Numbered from the stretch's first letter, positions 15,309 to 24,667 are shown. The stretch: 64,000 nucleotides of DNA from CAYWNK01 sp964459495 (GCA_964459495.1 CAYWNK010000002.1:43028-107027), one strand, 5' to 3'. A program made the numbers and translations. Notes: a model not told the origin generated them from the sequence alone.

Positions 15309-16481
15309 CTAGCCCCGCCTCGCCAGTGCGGCCTCGGCCTCCTGTGCTGCCCGCCGCACGCGCGCCGAGGAATGTTCGAGGAAGGGAACGAAGCGCCCAG
15401 CGTCGTCCGGTCCCCCCGTCTCGCCGAGTGCGGCAAGGTACCCGCGGAGAGCGCGCGTTGACGAGCCCTTGCGGAGCCCCTGCAGGCGGCCAGCTACGGC
15501 GTCTCTGGCCGGCTGTGCAAGATCGCCGAATCCGCGTTTGCTCAGGAAGTAGCGCGCGGCGCCGCGCACCCCTGCACTGGCGTCCACGCTCATGCGCGCC
15601 AACGGAACGCCTTCCGGATCTAGCTCGAGCCAGGTGTGCAGCGCCTTCCTGCGCACTGCTGGAATGGAACCGCCGGCCGCATGCTCCAAAAAGAAGCGCC
15701 TGCTGGCCGGATCGTCCAGGGACGCCAGGTGCTGAAGAGCGGCTGCTTGGACGACGCCATCGCTGCTCTCGAAGGCAGCCCCCAGGATCCATGGCAGCTG
15801 GGGGCCTCCACCCGCGCGGAAGGCCAACGCGAAAGCGCTGCGCCTCACCAGCATGTCGGTGTCCTGAAAACGATCGCTCAAGGTGCCGGTATCGAGGCCG
15901 GCCAAGGTGAGTCGCACGATTTTGGCGCGCAAGGAATCTCCCCCCTCCCCGGTCGAGGCCAGATCGTCGAAATTGCAGCGCACACGCAGGCCTTGCTCGA
16001 GCCGTAGGACCAGGGCCCACAAATTCAGGAAGCGGCGCGTGTGGCGCGGCAGCAGCCGAACCTGCACCTGGCGCCGCGCCAGGTCCCGTATCTCGGGCAC
16101 CCAATCGGCGGAACGCAGCAGCAAAACAGCGAGCTCATCGCCTCGGGGGTCGCGGCCTAGCTCCTCTACGGCCTGTTGCCGTAGGTAGCCGTCCGGCGAC
16201 ATCGCCAGCAGCTTCCAAGCAAGCCGCGGCGAGCCAACCCGGCCCACCAAAGCCTCCGCGGTGGGACGCCTGCTCCTCCGCAACCAAGAGCCGCTGACTA
16301 TGGGTATTCCCCGCAGGACCCGCTCCAACCGCGCCCACTCCTGACCCCCTAGCAGCCCCAGGTTCTCCTCCACCTGCTTTGCTTGCGCGCGGCGCAGCCC
16401 TTTCGAACCTGCGCCCCCCAACAGGCCCCGGATGACGTCCAGGGGCACGGGCAGATCGCCTTCCCTCGCGATGGTTCGCAT
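15309..16481 (-). CDS. HEAT-repeat protein
   Basis: The 390-residue protein has no signal peptide. It is built from helical repeats of about 30-37 residues, for example LRQQAVEELGRDPRGDELAV, LVRRSAFALAFRAGGGPQLP, VQAAALQHLASLDDPAS and a C-terminal SARVRRAAQEAEAALARRG. These fit HEAT or PBS-lyase-like repeats used for protein-protein contacts. Nothing enzymatic is visible. It starts at an ATG at 16481 and is separated by 251 bases from the AraC-type gene upstream, so it probably has its own promoter. The partner protein cannot be inferred. Confidence 0.75.
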   Translation of the reverse strand: MRTIAREGDLPVPLDVIRGLLGGAGSKGLRRAQAKQVEENLGLLGGQEWARLERVLRGIPIVSGSWLRRSRRPTAEALVGRVGSPRLAWKLLAMSPDGYLRQQAVEELGRDPRGDELAVLLLRSADWVPEIRDLARRQVQVRLLPRHTRRFLNLWALVLRLEQGLRVRCNFDDLASTGEGGDSLRAKIVRLTLAGLDTGTLSDRFQDTDMLVRRSAFALAFRAGGGPQLPWILGAAFESSDGVVQAAALQHLASLDDPASRRFFLEHAAGGSIPAVRRKALHTWLELDPEGVPLARMSVDASAGVRGAARYFLSKRGFGDLAQPARDAVAGRLQGLRKGSSTRALRGYLAALGETGGPDDAGRFVPFLEHSSARVRRAAQEAEAALARRG

Positions 16482-16732
16482 AGGACTGCAGTCTAGGGCT
16501 TAGGTCCACGCCAGCCAGATGACGGATTGCCAGCACTGCTGCCCGAGCTGATGCGCACGATGGGCTGCCACCACTGTCGCGTAGCGCTCTTCATCGGCGA
16601 CAGCCAAAGCCCGTAGCCCCATAGCCTGGTTTCTTGGGCAAGCCACCCCCTAGCGTCCGCGCCGCCACCGGCAGGATGGACACAAAGTCCACGTACTCTT
16701 CCCAGGGATCGTCGATCCGCGCGGCTCGGGCT

Positions 16733-17611
16733 CTACCGGCAGAGCCGCAGCGGCAGCCGAATCTCGATCGCCCAGGTTTCCCAGTTCAGCGTGCGAGGGT
16801 CTTCTAAGTAGAGCTCCATCGCCGGCGTATCTGCTGGCTCGTACTTGCTGCGGGGGAGCCAGTGGCAGAAGAGGTAGTCGCCTGAGGAGAGGATGGCGTC
16901 CATGCCGCCGCGGTAGGTGAGGGAAGCCTGCGTGCCGCCGGGTAGGGTACGGCGTTGGACGGGGGCGCCGCGTTCGATGGGAAAATCGGGCGGGATGACG
17001 AGGCCGAAGTCGTAGCGGTAGCGTTCGGGCGGGGTGATGTAGGGGTCCTGGTCACTGAAGCCGACCAGCTGGCCGCTGGCTAGGCCGAGGGGCTCCGCCC
17101 ATGCCATGAGTTGGTCGAGACCTTCGGGGAGCGCGCCTTCGCGCATGGGGTTTTGGACCCGCACGTAGGCGAGGTGCAATGGATCCGCGCGGACGACATG
17201 GACCTCGTAGGCTCCGGGGTCGGCAGTAGCACGGAGCTCGAGCAGGCGCGGCGGCAGGGAATCGGGAGCCGGCCCCCCATAGTCACGGGGGGCGCAGCCG
17301 TAGTGACGGCGAAAAGCGCGGCTGAAGTCGGACGAGGAGGTGAACCCGCAGCGATGCGCCACCTCGGTGAGGGTGGACTGCTTGCCGTGGGACATCCAAT
17401 AGGCTGCCTTTTCCAGTCGAACCTTTTGAACGAAGTCGCCCAAGGTTTGGCCGACGACGGACTTGAAGATGCGATGGAAATGGAACGGAGAGAAGCCCGC
17501 AACCTCGGCCAAGTCCTCCAGCTTGTGGCTGTCCTCGATGTGATCGCAGACGTGGTCGATAACGACGTTGATGCGCTGGACATAGACGTTGTCCTTGGCG
17601 AGGTCGGCCAC
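16733..17611 (-). CDS. AraC-family regulator with GyrI-like effector domain
   Basis: Residues about 8-105 form the double helix-turn-helix of AraC/XylS regulators: LEDLAEVAGFSPFHFHRIFK, then LTEVAHRCGFTSSSDFSRAF ending in RHYGCAPRDY. Residues about 125-290 match a GyrI-like (SOUL/BmrR) small-molecule-binding domain (YEVHVVRADPLHLAYVRVQN, GFSDQDPYITPPERYRYDFG, WLPRSKYEPADTPAMELYLE). This architecture resembles Rob/SoxS-type regulators responding to small or cationic ligands. The start is a GTG at 17611, only 7 bases after the fRMsr stop, so the two form an operon. That pairing suggests control of an oxidative or toxic-compound response, as inference. Confidence 0.88.
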   Translation of the reverse strand: MADLAKDNVYVQRINVVIDHVCDHIEDSHKLEDLAEVAGFSPFHFHRIFKSVVGQTLGDFVQKVRLEKAAYWMSHGKQSTLTEVAHRCGFTSSSDFSRAFRRHYGCAPRDYGGPAPDSLPPRLLELRATADPGAYEVHVVRADPLHLAYVRVQNPMREGALPEGLDQLMAWAEPLGLASGQLVGFSDQDPYITPPERYRYDFGLVIPPDFPIERGAPVQRRTLPGGTQASLTYRGGMDAILSSGDYLFCHWLPRSKYEPADTPAMELYLEDPRTLNWETWAIEIRLPLRLCR

Positions 17612-17618
17612 GGCGGGA

Positions 17619-18101
17619 TCAGCCAGCGTAGATCAAATCGACAATCGCGGTGAGGCCCTGGACATCCACCGGAGTGAACGCTCCGGGCTTGTCGCTGTCG
17701 ACGTCCATGACCGCAACCAATTCGCCCTCGCGGTTGCGCGCGGGGATCACCACTTCGCTCTGGGAACGGCTATCGCAAGCGATGTGGCCCTCGAAAGCGT
17801 GGACGTCTTCGACGAGGACTGCTTCGCCGGATTGGACCGAGGCCCAACATACTCCCTTGCCCCGCTCAAGCAGCATGCAGGCCAAGGGGCCCTGGTACGG
17901 ACCGGCAATCAGATCGCCGTCTACGACTCGATAGAAGCCCGTCCAGAAAAAGTGGGGCATCTTGGAATGCAGCAGCGCCGCTGCGGTGGCCATCCTGGAC
18001 TGCGGATCGGCAACCTTGGCGAATAGACCGGAGAGCTGGTCAGCGATGCGGGTGTAGCGCGCGGCGAGGCGCTCCTGCTGGGCGGCGTCGAGGGTCGTCA
18101 T
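17619..18101 (-). CDS. Free methionine-(R)-sulfoxide reductase (GAF-type fRMsr)
   Basis: The 160-residue protein is a single GAF domain with the fRMsr signature: FFWTGFYRVVDGDLIAGPYQ, then ACMLLERGKGVC, HIACDSRSQSEVVIPARN and LVAVMDVDSDKPGAF. All three conserved cysteines are present (C75, C85, C109), corresponding to the redox cysteines of E. coli YebR/MsrC. The enzyme reduces free L-methionine-(R)-sulfoxide in the cytoplasm using thioredoxin, helping to repair oxidative damage. Length and motif order are those of the family, with no truncation. It is the first gene of a two-gene unit with the AraC/GyrI-like regulator downstream. Confidence 0.92.
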   Translation of the reverse strand: MTTLDAAQQERLAARYTRIADQLSGLFAKVADPQSRMATAAALLHSKMPHFFWTGFYRVVDGDLIAGPYQGPLACMLLERGKGVCWASVQSGEAVLVEDVHAFEGHIACDSRSQSEVVIPARNREGELVAVMDVDSDKPGAFTPVDVQGLTAIVDLIYAG

Positions 18102-18162
18102 GGGGGCGTGATTCTAACGTCTCGAACGGAGTCCGTAGACCAAACCAACCGGATGGGCCAGG

Positions 18163-18182
18163 GCCCGTTTTGGAGCACGGGC
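18163..18182 (-). terminator. Hairpin just after the RND operon
   Basis: GCCCGT (18163-18168) pairs with ACGGGC (18177-18182) around an 8-base loop, 5 bases past the stop of the RND permease gene on the minus strand. The stem is short (6 bp) and no T-run follows, so this is a weak terminator call. Confidence 0.4.
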
Positions 18183-18186
18183 AGCG

Positions 18187-21100
18187 TTAGGCGCGTCGCT
18201 TGCGCAGCAGCACATAGCCCGCAGGCACCACCACCAGGTTGAGGAAGGTCGAGGTCAGCAGGCCCCCAAGGATCACCAGCGAAAGCGGTGCCAGGATTTC
18301 ATTCCCCGGCTGATCACCCTCCAGCACGATCGGTAGCAGCGCTAGGGCGGCGGTCAGGGCCGTCATCAAAATCGGCACCAGGCGCTCCAGGGAACCGCGC
18401 TGCACGGCCTCTGCCAGCTCGCAGCCCTCCTCGTCCTGCAGGTAGCGGTAGTGGTTGACCAGCAAGATGCCGTTGCGCACCGCGATTCCAAACAGCGTGA
18501 TGAAGCCCACCAAGCTTGCGATGGACAGCACCGGCGCCTGGTAGGTTTCCCCTCCCACCAGGGCCGAGAGGTTGTCGATAGGGCCCCCCGCGTTCGAGCA
18601 GAATACGGCAACAACCCCGCCGATCAGCGCCAACGGCAGGTTGAGCAGCACCAGCATTGCGACCGGCACGGAGCCAATCGCCAGCTGCAGCAGCACCAAC
18701 ATCAGCGCTAGCGTTCCCAAGCCCGCGAACAGGATCGACCGGGACGCGCGACGCTGCGCCTCGAACTGCCCACCGTAGGCCACGGTACAGCCGTGGCGCT
18801 GCACGATCGGGTCCACCTGCTGGGCGACTCGATCCACGAGGTGGCCAAGGTTGGCGCCCTCGTCGACGTTCAGGGACACGATGGCCCGTCGCATCGAGTT
18901 TTCCCGGGAGATCAGGTTCGGCGAAAGCTCGCGCTCAAGGTCGGCGACCTCGTCCAGACGCACGAGTCCCCCGCCAGCCCCCCGCAGAACGAGCTGACTC
19001 AGTTTCTCTGGACTAGCGATCGCATCGGGCTTCAGGCGTACCGCGAGGTCGATCCGCCGCACGCCCTCGTTGACCTGCGCCACGATCGATCCGAAAACCG
19101 CATCTCGCACTTGGCGTGCCGCCGACGCCGGCGTCAGGCCGTAGGACGCGAGGATGTCCTGCCTATAGTCCAGCCCAAGGGACTCGATCCGCACCTCACG
19201 GTTCGCCGCGACATCGCGGGTACCGGGCATTGCCTTGAGCACACCTTCGATCTCCTGGGCCACCGAGCGCAACTTCAGCAGATCGTCGCCATAGACGCTG
19301 ATCGCAATCGCTGCGGGCGTACCTGAGAGGATGTGGCTCAGACGGTGTTCGATCGGCTGACCGACATTGGTCGTAATCCCGGGCACGCTCTCCAAGATCG
19401 CGTCCACCTTCGCGCGTACGCTGCGCTTCGAAAACCCCGGCAGCAGGGTCACCTCGATCTCCGAGTTGCTCACCGGCTCGGCGTGCTCGTCGCGCTCAGC
19501 TCTGCCCGTACGGCGCGTCACGCTTCGCACTCCATCGACCGCCAGCACCTGACGCTCGATCCCGGACGCCAAACGGTCGCTCGCTGCTAGGGACGTGCCC
19601 GGCGGCGCAAAGACACCGACCGTGAACGTGCCCTCATTGAATTCGGGCAGGAACGAAGCACCGAACGTAGAGGCCAGCACCAGGCTCGCCGCCGTCGCCA
19701 GGGCAGCGGCCCCGAGAACCAAAATCCGCCAACGAATTGCACCGGCCAACAGCGGGGCGTACGCGCGCTCAAGTAGGCGTACCAGCCACCCCTTGCCGTG
19801 GCCGGCGTCACCCACCCGCGACAGCAGCAGCCGGCACAGGGCCGGCGTCACCGTCAAGGCGACGATGAGCGAAGCGCCGAGCGAACAAACGAACGCGATC
19901 GCCAGGGGCCGGAAAAAGCGTCCTTCGATCCCGTCGAGGAACAGCACTGGAACGAAGACGAGCACGATGATCAGCGTCGCGAAGACCATCGCGGGACGGA
20001 TCTCGTTGCTGGCCTGGAAGATCACGTCCTGTGTTTGAAGCCGATTCCCTGCGGGCTTCGCCGCGTTCTCGCGCAGCCGGCGAAACACATTCTCGACGTC
20101 GATGATCGCATCGTCGACTAGGCTGCCAACCGCAATCGCGAGCCCGCCCAGGGTCATGACGTTGATCGTCTCGCCCAGGCCCTTGAGCGCCAATAGCCCG
20201 GCCGCCAGGGACAACGGTAGCGCCGTCAGCGTGACCAACGTCGTGCGCAGGTTCAGCAGAAAAAGCAGCAAGATCACCGAGACGATCAGGGCCGCATCAC
20301 GCAGCGCCTTGACTACGTTGCTGACCGCGAGCTGAATGAAATCGGCCTGACGGAAGACCTGCCGATTGATCTCCAGGCCCTCCGGAGTCGTGGACTGCAG
20401 ACTATCCAACAGGTCGTCCACGGCTTGGGTCAGCTCGAGGGTGTTCGTCCCCGGGGCCTTCTGCACCGTCAAGACCACTGCGGGATTGCCGCCTTCCGCC
20501 CCCGTGCCCCGCTTAGGGGCCGCCCCCAGGCCGACCTCTGCCACCTGGCCGATCGTGACGGGAGTGCCGTCGACCATGCGCACCAAGGTGCTCGCGATGT
20601 CGTCCGGATTGCGAACCCCGCCGCTCTGGCGCACGGGCAGCTCCAGGTTTTGAACGTCGGCCAGGTAGCCTGCGCTCAGGCGTGAGTGGGATGCCCCGGC
20701 TGCTTCGGCAACATCGCTGAAGCCGATCCCGTAGAGGCGCAGCTTGTCGGGATCGACCACAACCTGGTACTCGAGCAGCTCGCCGCCGATGACCGAGACT
20801 TGCGCCACCCCCGGCACCGCCAGGAGCTGCCGGCGCAGGTCGAACTCGGCGTAGCTGCGCAGATCCTGGGGCCCCTGCGCCCCAGCGGGGGACGAAACGG
20901 CCAGCAGCATGATCTCGCCTGTCACCGACGTAATCGGGGTCATCTCCGCGTGGGCATCCGGCGGGAGCTCCTCGCGGGCCGCGTCCAGTCGTTCGCCGAC
21001 GAGCTGACGGGCGCGGTAGATGTCCTGATCCCAATCGAACTCGATGTAGGCGATCGAGAGGCCCACGGTGCTCGTGGTGCGCACTCGGCGCACGCCGGGG

Positions 21101-21327
21101 ATCCCCGAAGCCGCCGACTCGATGGGCAGGGTCACGTATTGCTCAACCTCCTCTGCCGCAAGACCCGGCGCCTCCGTCAGCACAACGACCGTCGGTGCGT
21201 TCAGCTCCGGAAACACGTCCACCGCCAGGCGAGGCAGGGTGATTGCAGCGGCCGCTAGCAGCACGACAGCGAGCACGACAACGAGGACAGCGTGCTCGAT
21301 CGACTTGCCGATCAGGTTCTTGAGCAT
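18187..21327 (-). CDS. CusA/CzcA-family efflux RND permease
   Basis: This 1,046-residue protein has the length and order of heavy-metal RND pumps. TM1 begins MLKNLIGKSIEHAVLVVVLA. Porter domains follow with LPRLAVDVFPELNAPTVVVL. The TM4 signature is AVGSLVDDAIIDVENVFRRL, and further motifs are LFLDGIEGRFFRPLAIAFV and ILMTALTAALALLPIVLEGD. It uses the proton gradient to export substrate from inner membrane or periplasm. The VDDAIIDVEN form differs from both textbook CusA and CzcA signatures, so the metal is not assigned. The start at 21327 was chosen because upstream residues lack a membrane start; it lies 10 bases after the adaptor stop. It is the last gene of a four-gene operon. Confidence 0.92.
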   Translation of the reverse strand: MLKNLIGKSIEHAVLVVVLAVVLLAAAAITLPRLAVDVFPELNAPTVVVLTEAPGLAAEEVEQYVTLPIESAASGIPGVRRVRTTSTVGLSIAYIEFDWDQDIYRARQLVGERLDAAREELPPDAHAEMTPITSVTGEIMLLAVSSPAGAQGPQDLRSYAEFDLRRQLLAVPGVAQVSVIGGELLEYQVVVDPDKLRLYGIGFSDVAEAAGASHSRLSAGYLADVQNLELPVRQSGGVRNPDDIASTLVRMVDGTPVTIGQVAEVGLGAAPKRGTGAEGGNPAVVLTVQKAPGTNTLELTQAVDDLLDSLQSTTPEGLEINRQVFRQADFIQLAVSNVVKALRDAALIVSVILLLFLLNLRTTLVTLTALPLSLAAGLLALKGLGETINVMTLGGLAIAVGSLVDDAIIDVENVFRRLRENAAKPAGNRLQTQDVIFQASNEIRPAMVFATLIIVLVFVPVLFLDGIEGRFFRPLAIAFVCSLGASLIVALTVTPALCRLLLSRVGDAGHGKGWLVRLLERAYAPLLAGAIRWRILVLGAAALATAASLVLASTFGASFLPEFNEGTFTVGVFAPPGTSLAASDRLASGIERQVLAVDGVRSVTRRTGRAERDEHAEPVSNSEIEVTLLPGFSKRSVRAKVDAILESVPGITTNVGQPIEHRLSHILSGTPAAIAISVYGDDLLKLRSVAQEIEGVLKAMPGTRDVAANREVRIESLGLDYRQDILASYGLTPASAARQVRDAVFGSIVAQVNEGVRRIDLAVRLKPDAIASPEKLSQLVLRGAGGGLVRLDEVADLERELSPNLISRENSMRRAIVSLNVDEGANLGHLVDRVAQQVDPIVQRHGCTVAYGGQFEAQRRASRSILFAGLGTLALMLVLLQLAIGSVPVAMLVLLNLPLALIGGVVAVFCSNAGGPIDNLSALVGGETYQAPVLSIASLVGFITLFGIAVRNGILLVNHYRYLQDEEGCELAEAVQRGSLERLVPILMTALTAALALLPIVLEGDQPGNEILAPLSLVILGGLLTSTFLNLVVVPAGYVLLRKRRA

Positions 21328-21337
21328 GGGGCGGATC

Positions 21338-22708
21338 TCACTCGCTGTGGAAGGTGCCGTCGGCGTGCATGTGCCCGCCGGGCTGAACCAATCCGCCTTG
21401 CTGGGAAGCAAGCCGGAGCTCGTAGGCCCCACCCAGTACGACCTCGTCACCCCGCACCACGCCCGAAGTCAGCACCGTCCATCGACCGTCGCTGGGACCC
21501 AATTCGACGGGCGTTCGAATCACCTCGTTCGGATGCTCGCGGCTGCGCAAGAAGACCACGCGCTCGAGACCGTCGACCACGACCGAAGCACTCGGCACCG
21601 CTAGCTCCGGTGCAGCGGACGCCTCAGTCTGAATCTCTAGAAAGCTCGCGACGCCGGGCCTCATCCAAGCCGCGAACTCCGCTGGGGAAGCGATGAGATC
21701 GATGCTTCGGCGGGCTGGATTGGCCTCGAGCCCCACGGCCACAGCAGCCTCGACCCGGGCTCTCCCATCATCCGCGCCCGGCGAGAGAATTGCCGCGCCG
21801 TGATCCGCCGGCAAGCCTAGCCGTCCGAAATCCCCCTGCAGTGCGGTGGCTCGTAAGCGCACCTGCTCGGGATCGATCGTCGCCAACACCAGGCCGGGCG
21901 AGTCCACGAACGCGCCGTCGGTGACAGCGAGCTGCTCCACGACTCCGGGCGCACGTGCCGCCACCTCGATCCACTCAATCTGCTCATAGGCGTGCATCTG
22001 GGCACCATCGACCGTAATCACAGCGTTGAGCTCGTCCTCGTCGTGCCCCGAAGCACTGGCCGCCCGATGGAGCGCATGGGCATGGGTGCGGCGGGCGTTG
22101 GCCAGACCGGTCTTGGACTTCGCGAGCTCCGCTTCCAGGCGCGGTGCAGCGGCCTTGAGTTCGGCAAGCTTGAGCTCCAGGTCCGCGCTCCGCATGTCGG
22201 AACCCGCCAGTTCGATCACCCGCTGTTCGAGTAGCTCCTGCCTGGTATCCCGTTCGCTCACCGCCGCAGCCGCCACTTCGATCTCAGCCTTCGCCGAATC
22301 GATCAGCTGCTCCCCCTCGATGATCTCGTGCAACAGCTCCGGCCAGTTTGGGGAACAGTAGCGAAAGAGCAGCTGTCCGGCCTCGACTTCCTGGTACTGG
22401 TCGACCAAGAGCTCCACCGTGCCCGGGAGCAAGTTCCGGTACTCCCTGCGCGCCCGCGGCTCGAGCTCGAACACGCCGGGCAGGCGCTGGACGTCCGTCA
22501 CCGAACGCATCTGGACTACCGCGAAGTTCACGCCCAGATTCCTGCGCACGCGTGCAGGAACCTCGATCACGACTTGCGCCTCCGCGTGGGATTCGTCGAT
22601 CGAGCTGTGGATGACAGGGGGCGGCGCGGGTGTGTCCGCCCCATTCCAACCACCGTTCCCGCAGCCGACCAGCGACGCGAGGCCAACGATTGCACCAATG
22701 CGGTTCAT
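21338..22708 (-). CDS. RND efflux periplasmic adaptor lipoprotein (HlyD/MFP family)
   Basis: The 456-residue protein has a lipoprotein signal ending in a lipobox (IGAIVGLASLVGC). It then shows the adaptor pattern: a barrel-sandwich half (RRNLGVNFAVVQMRSVTDVQ, LLPGTVELLVDQYQEVEAGQ), a long helical hairpin at about residues 130-230 (LIDSAKAEIEVAAAAVSERD), a second barrel half (IEWIEVAARAPGVVEQLAVT), and a beta-barrel with membrane-proximal domain (VPSASVVVDGLERVVFLRSR). It bridges the inner-membrane pump and outer-membrane channel. The N-terminal region lacks the Met-rich or His-rich tails of some CusB or CzcB proteins; the C-terminus has GGHMHADGTFHSE. The ATG overlaps the stop of the channel gene (22705-22708), so the genes are coupled. 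Confidence 0.88.
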   Translation of the reverse strand: MNRIGAIVGLASLVGCGNGGWNGADTPAPPPVIHSSIDESHAEAQVVIEVPARVRRNLGVNFAVVQMRSVTDVQRLPGVFELEPRARREYRNLLPGTVELLVDQYQEVEAGQLLFRYCSPNWPELLHEIIEGEQLIDSAKAEIEVAAAAVSERDTRQELLEQRVIELAGSDMRSADLELKLAELKAAAPRLEAELAKSKTGLANARRTHAHALHRAASASGHDEDELNAVITVDGAQMHAYEQIEWIEVAARAPGVVEQLAVTDGAFVDSPGLVLATIDPEQVRLRATALQGDFGRLGLPADHGAAILSPGADDGRARVEAAVAVGLEANPARRSIDLIASPAEFAAWMRPGVASFLEIQTEASAAPELAVPSASVVVDGLERVVFLRSREHPNEVIRTPVELGPSDGRWTVLTSGVVRGDEVVLGGAYELRLASQQGGLVQPGGHMHADGTFHSE

Positions 22709-24099
22709 AGCTTCTCCTCGGCCGGGTTCCCGGCCTGGCGACGACCGGCCAAGGTCGCCATTTCGTTGGCCGCCTTTCCGATAGCAGCGCGCACTTTCAG
22801 TCGTTCGAGGTCCAGTTGATTCGAGCGCACCATGGATTCGAGGATCACCAGCGTAGAGCCCTGCCCAAGCCGCAGCATTTCGCGTGCCTGCGCTAACTGC
22901 TCGCTCATCAGGGGAGCCAGCATGTCTTCGAGCGCAGCCCGCTGGGCCTCCGCAGCCTCGAGCTCCGCCTGCCATGTCGCCCACTGACCGACGAGCTTCT
23001 CCGCCGCGACCGTCGCGCGCAGCCGCGCCTCGTTGCGGTCCGACCAAGCGGCAACGATCGCCGGTCCGTTGCCGTTCCAAAGGGGCAGCGGCACTGCCCC
23101 AAGGAGTCCGATGCGCATCTGACCCGCGTCGTCCTCCACACGGGGCCCAAGCGTCAGGTCGGACCACTGCTTGGCAATCGCCAGGCGCAAGTTCTCTTCC
23201 GCTACTTGGTAGGAAGCCGAAAGGGCCTGCACCTGGGGATGGCTGAGGGGGTAGCCAGGGGATCGCGCGATCGCAAGCGCGCTGCGCGGAAGTTCCGGAC
23301 GCAGCTCGACGGGTGCGTCGGGCGCTAGGCCTATCGATGCCTTGACGCGCAGCTCGGCCGCGCGAGTGCGGCCTGCGAGCCCCGCGAGCAAGCCGAGCTG
23401 GCGGCTGCGCTCCAATCGGAAGAGAGCGGCGGTGGCCGGGTTGAGCTCGCCCCCCTGTGCGAGTTTCTCCGCCCGCTCCTGCAGCGGTTCGAGCTGGTCG
23501 ATGAAGGCCTCGGTGACCGACTTCTGGGCGAGTGCCAGGGACCAGTCCAACCAGGCGCTGCGAACGTCGCGCTCAACGGACCAGGCCGTGACGAGGAGCT
23601 CCGAGCGGGCCTCAGTCAAGCGCGCCCGCGCCACGGCCTTCTCCGCACTGCGCCTGCCTCCCACAGGAATGCGCAAACCCAGCCCAAGAGCCCACGCCCA
23701 GCGTTCGGGCGCGTTCTCGGTCACGCGCAGCAGCTCGGCATCCAGAACAGGATCGTAGAACCGACCGGCCCAATCCGAGCCGGCCGACGCTCGCTGCCAG
23801 TCCAGCCGCGCCAGGCGGTTGCGCGCATGAAAGGCCAGCGCCACGAGCAGGCCCTCCTCAAGGGCTAGGCCGTCTTCAGGCTCGAACTGCAGAGGCTTGG
23901 AGCCCGCCGGAGCCTCCAGCCACTCTTCGACGCCCGCCCAGGTGCTCGCCCGCGCGTGAAAGGCCTCCAGCGCCTCGTCGAGCGCAAGCGGGACGGGTGT
24001 GTAGGTCCGGCAGCCTGGGAGCACCAGGCAAGTCAGCGCTGCCGCAGCCGCTGTGGGGAGGCGCCAACTGCGCCAGCTATGCTCGAATTCGGGGGCCAT
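22705..24099 (-). CDS. TolC/CusC-family outer-membrane efflux channel lipoprotein
   Basis: The 464-residue protein carries a signal with lipobox (AAAALTCLVLPGC). Two similar helical halves typical of outer-membrane efflux proteins follow, for example EEGLLVALAFHARNRLARLD, GRRSAEKAVARARLTEARSE, VQALSASYQVAEENLRLAIA and PLPLWNGNGPAIVAAW. The second half ends with LAQAREMLRLGQGSTLVILE, the classic TolC/CusC closing pattern. Its role is the outer-membrane duct of the tripartite pump encoded next to it. It starts at ATG 24099, 82 bases after the histidine-rich protein, and its stop overlaps the adaptor start by ATGA. Confidence 0.9.
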   Translation of the reverse strand: MAPEFEHSWRSWRLPTAAAAALTCLVLPGCRTYTPVPLALDEALEAFHARASTWAGVEEWLEAPAGSKPLQFEPEDGLALEEGLLVALAFHARNRLARLDWQRASAGSDWAGRFYDPVLDAELLRVTENAPERWAWALGLGLRIPVGGRRSAEKAVARARLTEARSELLVTAWSVERDVRSAWLDWSLALAQKSVTEAFIDQLEPLQERAEKLAQGGELNPATAALFRLERSRQLGLLAGLAGRTRAAELRVKASIGLAPDAPVELRPELPRSALAIARSPGYPLSHPQVQALSASYQVAEENLRLAIAKQWSDLTLGPRVEDDAGQMRIGLLGAVPLPLWNGNGPAIVAAWSDRNEARLRATVAAEKLVGQWATWQAELEAAEAQRAALEDMLAPLMSEQLAQAREMLRLGQGSTLVILESMVRSNQLDLERLKVRAAIGKAANEMATLAGRRQAGNPAEEKL

Positions 24100-24181
24100 C
24101 GATCATCTCCTGCTCGGATGGCAACGAAGCGGGGCGCAAGCATGCGCCCAATACGGGCAGGCCTTAGCCTCCCGAACATGC

Positions 24182-24667
24182 TCAGCTTCGTCCCGCAGGG
24201 GGTGCTCGACAGTCCGACAGCCCGCGCTCCGGAGCTGGCGGTGGCCCTGCGCGAGCGATCGCGTCGTCCAGCCGGCCGATCTCCCCGGCCGGCCCGATCC
24301 GCGGCCGATTCGCCTGGGCCAGCGGACCCGGAGTGACGCAGTGGACAACGGAAGCCGGCCCCAGGGACGGCTCGCCCCGGTCGTAGGCCGGGTGGCTGTG
24401 GCCAGGGATCCCAAGGTCCACTTGGCCATCTTGAACCCCATGCCCGCCGTGGTGCCCGTGACCACCGGCGTGTCCGTGGTGCCCGTGGCCGCCAGCGTGC
24501 ACATGCCCGCCACCGGGGAGCATGATGATCGAGACCTCCCCACCGGTGTGGCTATGGGACAGCCCATGCAGCGCCGCCTGGACAGGTCGAAGCAGGAACG
24601 CCACGCACACCAGCAACGCCAGACTGGCGCGCCATGTCGTTGTCCACCTGCTTGCCATCGAAGCCAT
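24182..24667 (-). CDS. Histidine-rich exported protein leading the RND operon
   Basis: The 161-residue protein is the first gene of the efflux operon. From the ATG at 24667 it has a signal peptide (RASLALLVCVAFLLRPVQA). A dense His/Gly segment follows at about residues 35-70 (HGLSHSHTGG, GGHVHAGGHGHHGHAGG, HGHHGGHG) and then a Pro/Arg-rich tail. I know no family for it. The histidine spacing strongly suggests binding of soft or borderline metal ions in the periplasm, and the position upstream of a CusA/CzcA-type pump supports a metal buffer or delivery role. The C-terminal half has no clear domain and could be partly disordered. Upstream in-frame residues to 24742 add nothing signal-like. Confidence 0.7.
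   Translation of the reverse strand: MASMASRWTTTWRASLALLVCVAFLLRPVQAALHGLSHSHTGGEVSIIMLPGGGHVHAGGHGHHGHAGGHGHHGGHGVQDGQVDLGIPGHSHPAYDRGEPSLGPASVVHCVTPGPLAQANRPRIGPAGEIGRLDDAIARAGPPPAPERGLSDCRAPPAGRS

Noticed and set aside
15304..16104. 266-codon minus ORF in another frame of the HEAT gene
   Set aside because: It is a frame shadow lacking helical repeat structure; the 15309-16481 frame shows regular HEAT-like repeats.
16482..16732. Protein-like short open stretch on the minus strand (about 40 codons ending near 16591)
   Set aside because: It has no start codon, no Shine-Dalgarno site and no family match; it may be a remnant, but evidence is too thin.
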